Positions 1-6,700 of a DNA stretch of 9,523 bases are shown one piece after another. The DNA comes from Coriobacteriales bacterium (lineage in GTDB: Bacteria; Actinomycetota; Coriobacteriia; Coriobacteriales; CADBOM01). The translations under genes and the position numbers were made by a program. The first letter of the stretch is position 1. Every line of letters begins with the position of its first letter. A model generated the notes under the pieces. The model was given only the letters and a program-made list of their open reading frames with translations, had not been told where the DNA came from and ran no database searches. The DNA lies in the NCBI GenBank assembly GCA_017515355.1, contig JAFWGD010000273.1:1-9523 (forward strand), read 5' to 3'.

Positions 1-30
1 CACGAGGAGCTGGAGGGTGCGAATTTCTAG
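1..30 (+). CDS. Possible C-terminal tail of an upstream gene (partial)
   Basis: Frame 1 from the window edge reads nine codons (HEELEGANF) and then a TAG stop at 28-30. A reading frame open to the edge for only nine codons is weak evidence, but the residues are ordinary for a protein C-terminus and no other gene covers this stretch. The family cannot be recognised from nine residues. A 6-bp hairpin overlaps the stop codon. It could equally be non-coding DNA. Confidence 0.3.
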   Translation, partial: HEELEGANF

Positions 31-35
31 CACCC
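15..35. repeat. Inverted repeat overlapping the upstream stop codon
   Basis: GGGTGC at 15-20 pairs perfectly with GCACCC at 30-35 around a 9-nt loop. No T-run follows, so it is not a standard intrinsic terminator. A second hairpin (CTGTCCC 60-66 with GGGGCAG 73-79, one G-T pair, 6-nt loop) lies downstream, also without a T-run. Together they may mark the 3' end of an upstream transcript, but neither is convincing alone. Confidence 0.3.
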
Positions 36-148
36 ACCCACTGCCGCAAACCACCCGCTCTGTCCCTTTCGTGGGGCAGGCTCTGGCACCTTCCCATGCG
101 ACAATCCTCAATGGAGCGCTCTTGCATCGGGAGCGACCGCGCAGGCGA

Positions 149-154
149 TATAAT
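149..154 (+). promoter_or_regulatory. Candidate -10 box for the small acidic-protein gene
   Basis: A perfect TATAAT at 149-154 lies 38 nt before the proposed ATG at 193, which would give a leader of roughly 30 nt. The -35 is poor: the best look-alike, TTGCAT at 122-127, would need a 21-nt spacer, and the hexamer at 17 nt spacing (ATCGGG) does not match. The -10 box is therefore suggestive and the full promoter unproven. Confidence 0.4.
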
Positions 155-192
155 CAGCAATAGACACCAAAGCGTGGAAGGATGTGGCGCAG

Positions 193-471
193 ATGCCAGA
201 CGATTATGACAGCTACGGACTGAACTATGCGTCTTGGGACGATGGCCAGGAGGTCGGTCCGCCGGATAGCTACTACGACTATGGTTCGGGAAGCCGCAGG
301 GGCAAGAGGCTCTCGCTTTGGACTGACGCCGACGAAAGGCGCTGGCAAGCCGCGGAGAAGAGGCGTCAGGACCGCGAAAAGGAGATCCACGACCTGCTCT
401 ACGGCGGCGACGATGACGATGATGATGACTATGACGACTACGACGAAGGCGAGGGCGACGAAGACTACTGA
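193..471 (+). CDS. Small highly acidic Asp/Tyr-rich hypothetical protein (92 aa)
   Basis: I do not recognise a family. The protein has three visible parts. The N-terminal third is acidic and Tyr-rich (PDDYDSYGLNYASWDDGQ). The centre is charged and probably helical, rich in Arg, Lys and Glu (around DERRWQAAEKRRQDREKEIH). The C-terminal 20 residues are almost entirely Asp, Glu, Tyr and Gly with a run of seven Asp. There is no signal peptide or membrane segment, so it should be cytoplasmic. A GTG at 184 is an in-frame alternative giving 95 aa, but the purine-rich GGAAGGA (176-182) sits only 1 nt from it and 10 nt from ATG 193, which favours the ATG. It appears to be a single-gene unit with its own -10 box at 149-154. 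The Asp tail is coded by a near-trinucleotide GAC/GAT repeat that could change length. It could be a small acidic regulator or a protein-binding tail; no function is assignable. Confidence 0.62.
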   Translation: MPDDYDSYGLNYASWDDGQEVGPPDSYYDYGSGSRRGKRLSLWTDADERRWQAAEKRRQDREKEIHDLLYGGDDDDDDDYDDYDEGEGDEDY

Positions 472-506
472 TCCGCAGCTCACCGCCACAGCTCAAAAGT
501 GAGCCA

Positions 507-531
507 AAAATGCCCCATTTCCGCGCATTTT
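507..531. repeat. AT-tipped inverted repeat upstream of the surface-protein promoter
   Basis: AAAATGC (507-513) is the reverse complement of GCATTTT (525-531), with an 11-nt gap. It lies 36-60 nt past the acidic-protein stop and ends 16 nt before the -35 box of the next gene. As RNA it would be a weak terminator-like hairpin for the upstream gene; as DNA it could be a dyad operator. A smaller hairpin (GCTCA 491-495 with TGAGC 500-504) lies just upstream. Nothing here decides between these roles. Confidence 0.3.
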
Positions 532-547
532 GATGTGCTGGCAACCC

Positions 548-577
548 TATACATCGCGCGCCTGAACAACATATAAT
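548..577 (+). promoter_or_regulatory. Promoter of the giant surface-protein gene
   Basis: A perfect -10 box TATAAT (572-577) lies 18 nt downstream of TATACA (548-553), which matches the TTGACA -35 consensus at four of six positions. Transcription would start near 584, giving a leader of about 75 nt before the ATG at 659. An inverted repeat, CTATACA (547-553) and TGTATAG (585-591), puts one arm on the -35 box and the other at the expected start site, so a repressor contacting both arms is possible. Confidence 0.6.
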
Positions 578-592
578 GCATAACTGTATAGC

Positions 593-627
593 AAAAGCGC
601 AGGCACCAAAGCCTGCGCCTAGCTTTT
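593..627 (+). promoter_or_regulatory. Strong leader hairpin (attenuator-like or mRNA-stabilising)
   Basis: GCGCAGGC (597-604) pairs perfectly with GCCTGCGC (611-618) around a 6-nt loop (ACCAAA). The stem can extend past a 3-nt bulge because AAAAGC (593-598) also complements GCTTTT (622-627). The hairpin begins about 10 nt after the predicted start site and ends about 20 nt before the SD sequence. The short T-run at 624-627 makes it terminator-like, so it may terminate or attenuate transcription, or cap the 5' end of a very long mRNA. It could also serve as the terminator for the acidic-protein gene. Confidence 0.5.
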
Positions 628-658
628 CGCGCTGGTCACTACGCAAAAAGGGGTTGCC

Positions 659-778
659 ATGTCAGTCTCCGCCCTCAGCCGACGCTCCACCGTATTCACT
701 CGCCTGATCGCCTTCCTGTGTGCCCTGCTGCTGGCAACACTCGCCCTTGCCCTGCTCCCCCAGCAGGGCTACGCGGCA
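659..778 (+). other. Signal peptide of the surface protein
   Basis: The first 39-40 residues have the tripartite Sec signal layout: a polar/basic stretch with Arg 8, 9 and 15, a hydrophobic core rich in Leu and Ala from residue 16 to 33, a helix-breaking Pro34, and small residues at -3/-1 (GYA before Ala40, or YAA before Glu41). The mature chain turns acidic at once (EGDTF). Confidence 0.88.
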
Positions 779-3700
779 GAGGGCGACACATTCACGGAGA
801 AGATCCCGATAGGCGACGAGCAGGTCGATTGCACCTTCATGATCAAGGCCGACGGCACCGTGGCCATCGGCGAGGGCGGCTTTGTAGCCAGCGCCGCCGA
901 TTACTACTACTCGGTTGACGACGCCAAACCCGCTCTGCCCATGGTGTCGATTGCCAGCACCCCCGATGATTCCTTGATCACCAGCTATGTAGCCGACGCG
1001 CGCGGCGAGCTGATCATCCCCAGCTTCATCACCCACGAGGGCACCACCTATCAGATCACCGAAATCTCCTCCGGCGCCTTCTTGCGTGCAACGGGCATCA
1101 CATCTGTGACCATCCCCAACACCGTGCAAACCATCGGCGCGGGAGCCTTCTGCAGATGCAACGGCCTCACCTACGTCATCCCCAGCTCTATCACCGAGAT
1201 CCCCGACTACTGCTTCGCCAACTGCTCCGGCCTACGCGAGATCACCGGCGCTGCCAACGTCACCTCCATTGGCAATGGTGCCTACTGGGGATGCACGGCA
1301 TTCCACAACATCGTGATCCCCTCGAGGGTCCAGACCATCGGCGATCATGCGTTCTACCGCTGTAGCGGCGCGTGCTTCATCTCCATGTCGAACAGCGTTA
1401 CCAGCGTTGGCAATTGGGCCTTTGCGGACAACCCGGCCCTTGAGCGCATCACCCTTTCGAGCAATCTCACCGCTCTGTCCGAGTACATGTTCTTCCAGGA
1501 CTACCACCTGACCACGGTTGCGAACGCCTCCGGGCTCACCTCTCTTGGAAAGTCCTGCTTCTCCCGCTGCTTCGGGCTGAAATCATTCACCATCCCCGAG
1601 GGCGTTGCCGTCATCCCCGAAGATGCGTTCAGCGCCACCGCACTGACCTCCATCACCATCCCCAACAGCGTTGTCAAGATCCAATCGGGCGCTTTCGGCA
1701 GCTGCTCGAATCTGACAGAGGTCAACTTCCCCACTACGGGATACTGCATGCTGGAGGACTATGCCTTCCAGAACTGCACGGCCCTGGAGTCGCTAGACCT
1801 TGGCCATGTGTCCGAGCTGGAGGAATCCTATGACTACGGCTCTCAGTTCTCAGGCTGCTCGGCTTTACGTTCCGTAACCATCGGCAACCAGATCGAGATG
1901 ATTCCTGGCGGTTGCTTCCAGAACTGCAGTTCGCTGGTAGAGATCTCGATTCCCAACAGCGTCACCAGCATCGGGCGTGGCGCTTTCTCCGGATGCTCCG
2001 CAGTGAATTCTCTGACCATCCCGGCTTCGGTTGAAAGCATCGGGTATGAGGCTTTCTACGGCTGCAATGGCCTTGTTACCTTGGTTTTCGAAGGCGACAG
2101 CGTCAAGAGCCTCACGAGCATCTGGTACACAGACTACTCCTACGGATTCACCGAGGGCATCTCGCATATCTACGTCCCCGACAACCTGGTCGATGCCTAC
2201 AAGGCAGACGAGAAGTGGGCGCAGATGGCCGATTACATCCTCCCGATGTCCTCAAAGCCCTCCAACACCCGGGTCTACGCTCTGCTGAAGGCGGATGGAA
2301 CCTTGGTCGAGTGCAATGCTTCCTGCCAGGCGGTTTCCGGAGGGCGCACATACGCGACCGACAGCAACGCTTCTAACGACTACGCCAAGCAGGCCATCAC
2401 CGACATCAAGTTCGAGAGCGGGGTCACCGAGGTCCCGCAGTATGCTTTCGCCTACTGCTACTCCCTTAGGTCAGTCGAGCTCCCCTCCTCTGTAACCAAC
2501 CTTGACCAGTACAGCTTCTACAACTGCTCCTCGCTGGAGTCTGTAACCGGCGGATCTGGCGTGACCGATGTGCAGTACCAGGCTTTCGCCAACTGCAAAG
2601 CCCTGAAGAGCGTTCCATTCATGCGCAATGTGGAGGCAATGGGCAACTACGCCTTCATGGGCTGCATTCTCCTCCAATCGGTCGACCTCTCCGGAATCAT
2701 CCGCTCAGTCGATTTCGATCCTTGGGATATGTCGTCCTTCTATCCTTGCGTTTCGACGGGTGCTTTCCGCGGATGCAGCAACCTCTCGCAGGTATCGTTC
2801 CCAACCAACGGAAGCAATTTCAAGATTGGCGATGAGGCCTTCAGGTACTGCGACTCCCTGGCTTCGATCGATCTTCCCAGGAATGTGCACATCGGCGAGA
2901 ACGCCTTCGACGACTCGGGTCTCACCAGCATCGATATTCCGAGCAGCACCACCTACATAGACGCCAACGCATTTTCCAATTGCGAGCAGCTGACCGAAGT
3001 GGAAGTGTCTGGCATAGAGTACAGCGGTGGCGAAGTCGCCGTTCAACAGGGCATGTTCTCCAATTGCACCGCCCTCAGGGAGGTCAACCTCGACAGTAGC
3101 ATCGACTCCATCTACGGCAACGCTTTCAACGGATGCGGCGCCTTGGCCGAAATCGATCTGCCAAATGGCATCACGCAGATCGAAAGCTTCGCATTCGGCA
3201 ATTGCACCGGGCTGCTTTCGATCGACCTCCCCGATGGACTCATCGAGCTGGGTGCGGGCTTCTCTGGCTGCACGGCTCTGGCTGAGGTCGCGATCCAGGG
3301 ATCGATCGATGCCCTGTATGGAACCAGCAGCAGTAGCGCCAGCGGCGGAGCATTCTCCAGCTGCACCGCTCTCTCATCCGTCGAGTTCGGCACGGGGTTC
3401 TCCGTCACCGAGCTGGGCGGCCTCATGTTCAATGGGTGCTCAGCCTTGGGAAGCATCACGATTCCCGACGCAGTCCTCGGCATTGGAGCCATGACCTTCT
3501 CCAACTGCGCGGTCTTGAAGGACGTGAACCTGCCGTCCTCCCTCAGCTCGCTGAGCTACCGTTGCTTCGCGGGCTGCCCCTGCATCAGGACAATCGACAT
3601 TCCCGATAACGGAGTGCTCTACATCGGAGAGGACTTCAACTCTGGCGGCGGCCAGTTCGCGCAGTGCTACAACCTGGAGGAGATCGAGCTCCCTGCTGGA

Positions 3701-6700
3701 ACGGACATTATCTCCAAGGGCATGTTCTACTACTGCGTCAGCCTGAAAAAGATCACCATCCCAGCCAGCGTTGAGAACGTGAACGGGATGGCCTTCCGCC
3801 TGTGCAGCAACCTGGAGACGGTGATCTTCGAGAACGACTGCTCTACCACCGAATTCGCACCCGAGTACGAGACGAATCCGTACTGGGACGAAACCTACCC
3901 ACTTGATCCTTCGATCTTCATCTTCGGCGAGTGCAACAATCTGAGCACAGTGGTCTTCCGCGACAAGAAGCCCCTGCCCGACGCAATCACCTTCTCCAGC
4001 AACCCCACCTTCTACTACACCCTGCACTACTTCCCCACCCAGGAGCTCGCAGAATCCAAGACCAGCGAGCTGGGTTTCCTGACCATCAAGGCCGGAACCA
4101 ACGGTCTGGATTCCAGCGCACCTGCCGCTGAGAACATCTACGACGGCGAGTGGATGGAGGCGTCCGTTGCCGAGGAGGGCATCGGCGCGGAGGCCATCGC
4201 CGACTCCGGCTGGGCGCTGCCCGCCACGTGGAAGGGCGTCATGTTCACCACGTATCCCGAGAGCGGCGAGTGCCTCGATGGCAACTTCACCTTCACCTCG
4301 GAGGCGGGGATCAAGCAGGTTCGGGGCGGAGTGGTCACGGACATCACCGGACCCATCACCTACGCGTGGTATGAGTGCGACGCGAGTGGCGCGCTGGTGA
4401 GCTTCGACCCCGTGGGCACCGATGCCGCCTTGGAGCTCAGCGGATTGTCCGCAGGTCGCCACTACTACTACTGCACGGCCAGCGCCCCGAATGACGTGGC
4501 GATTTCCCTTGGCCTGAACCGCTCCTTCGACACCACGCCCATCGTCTGCGTCAACGTCAAGTCTGCGCAGATTGCCAGCGACCCAGCGTCCATCCGCTAC
4601 CGCTGGCCAGTGAGCAGAAGCGACAGCGGCTATGGGCCTTCCTTCAGCATCAGCAACCCGTCGAGCATCACCGTCACCGACCTGAAGTGGGAGTCCAAGA
4701 ACGGGTACTTCTCGCTGAGCCCGAACTCATGGAACACCACGACCATCTACGACATGGACCCGGGCCAGACCTATAACTACACGGTATATCCGCGAGTTCC
4801 GGATGCCGAGGTCGGCGAATACGAGGACACCCTGATCATCACCTCGGAGAATGCCGCTACGCTGGAGATTCCCATCACGCTGATCTTCTTCGATGACAGC
4901 GTTCCCTACGCGAACTTCAGCTATAAATCCGCTTCGGGCAACACGATGTACGACACCACCGTGGACTTCGGCACCCTCGATTCCGATTACGCCAATCCGC
5001 GGGATAGCTACTACAAGATGTGCACGGTGTACGCCGAGGGTGGGTCCGTCACATTCACCGGGCGCAGCGAGCCTGCGCACTTTGACGTCTATTGGGAGAG
5101 CATGGACAGCTTCCCGACAACCTTGCAGGCAAACACTGGTGTTGGCCTGCGAATCGCCCCCAAGGCGGGTTTGGCGCCTGGCATCTACGAGGACACCCTC
5201 ACCTACCACTACACCGCCGATGGAGTGGCAAATGGACGCATGGACGTCACGCTTCGCGTCAAGGTCGGCAGCCCTGGCGGCATCGGCGTCTCCCCCGCCA
5301 GCTGCGATTTCGGCAGCGAGCGGGAGGGCTACGGCGAGCAGGATCCGATGACCATCACGGTCACCAACTACGAGGAGTCCGAAATCACCCTCCCGAGCAA
5401 TACCGGCAGCTCGCTGCAGGCGTTCACGGTGAGCGGTGCAGCAAGCCTGACCATCCCGGCTGGCGAGAGCAGGACCTTCACTGTGGCGCCCAAGACCGAC
5501 CTTGAGCCCGGCACCTACAGCGAAACGCTCAGCATCGCACCGACGGGCCTTTCCGCAAAGAGCGTCGCCTTGAGCTTCGAGGTCGAGGCAATCGAGCCGG
5601 TCACCGCCACGGTGGACTTCACTGCGCAGATGGATAGCGGATTCTTCTTCGCCCCGCAGCTCGAAGTCGACGTCAGCTCCGACTTGGCGGAGAGCTACGG
5701 ATTTGCGGACGGCGTGTTCTACGGCGATGACGTCTCTGCGCTCGATGTGCTGGTCGCCGCGCATGTGCTGACCTTCGGAAGCGACTTCACGCCCGAGACA
5801 GCTGCCGATTACCTCGCGATGAACAACGGTTTCATGACCACGTTCTTCGGCTGGGACTCCGACGACTACTCTGGCGGATTCTTCCTGAACCACGCGATGG
5901 CAAACGATGGCACAGAATCCCAATGGGGCGGCTACAACGGCACGACGATGGACACGCAGCCCGTTTCCGACGGCGACCTCCTCGAGTTCTTCTTCTACGA
6001 GGACGAGGATTACCTCGACACCTACAACTGGTTCGTGGACAAGAGCGGCAATCCCAGCCGCGAGTTCTCGACGATCTCCGGCGGCACTCTGGAGCTCGCG
6101 CTCATGGGCTGCCCAGCTATGAGCGGGTACCTGTTCAAGGATGCCGACGAGATGATGGCCTCCAGCTCGGCAGAGGCGGTTAGCGATGCTCAGGTAGCCA
6201 TCGTAGACCTCGAGAATGGCACGCTCTACGAGCTAGACGACACAATCACCGACGAGAACGGCCTGGTGTCTCTCAGCTTCGACGAGCCCGGCAACTACAT
6301 GATCGCCGCCTACGGCACCGAGAGCTGCGAGTGCAAGCAGATCATGAGCCTGACCACCGTCAAGGTGACCGCGCCCAAGCCAGGCTGGAACAAGATCGAC
6401 GGCTACTGGTACTACTTCGACGAGGACGGCGACATGGTGACCAGCACCTGGAAGAAGGATTCGAAGGGCTGGTGCTATCTTGGCGAGGACGGCCGCATGG
6501 TCACCAACGGATGGGCCAAGGACTCCAATGGCTGGTGCTGGATCGGCGACAGCGGCTACATGGTCGTGGCCACCAAGTGGATCAAGGTCGACGGGGTCTG
6601 GTACCACATAACCAACGGCTACCGCGATGCGAACAAGTGGATGAAGGACGGTACGCGCTGGTGCTACCTCGGCGCAGACGGCACCATGGTCAAGAGCACC

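Noticed and set aside
154..489. Minus-strand 111-codon open frame that looks like a hydrophobic Val/Ile-rich membrane protein
   Set aside because: The hydrophobic run is simply the complement of the GAC/GAT Asp codons of the acidic protein (GTC/ATC). The sense frame has a better SD sequence and a -10 box. Not fully excluded, but the weaker reading.
597..618. Leader hairpin considered as a riboswitch or T-box
   Set aside because: The leader is only about 75 nt, and I find no T-box motif, specifier loop or second conserved stem.
3440..4462. Long antisense open frame (340 codons) on the minus strand inside the surface-protein gene
   Set aside because: It lies wholly opposite a gene with unmistakable repeat domains. 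It has no recognisable domain and has low-complexity Gly/Ala/Val/Asp-rich composition. GC-rich codon bias in the sense gene readily opens such frames.
4727..5923. Antisense open frame of 398 codons under the beta-sandwich region
   Set aside because: Same reasoning: composition rich in Arg, Gly, Val and His without motifs, and full overlap with the real coding strand.
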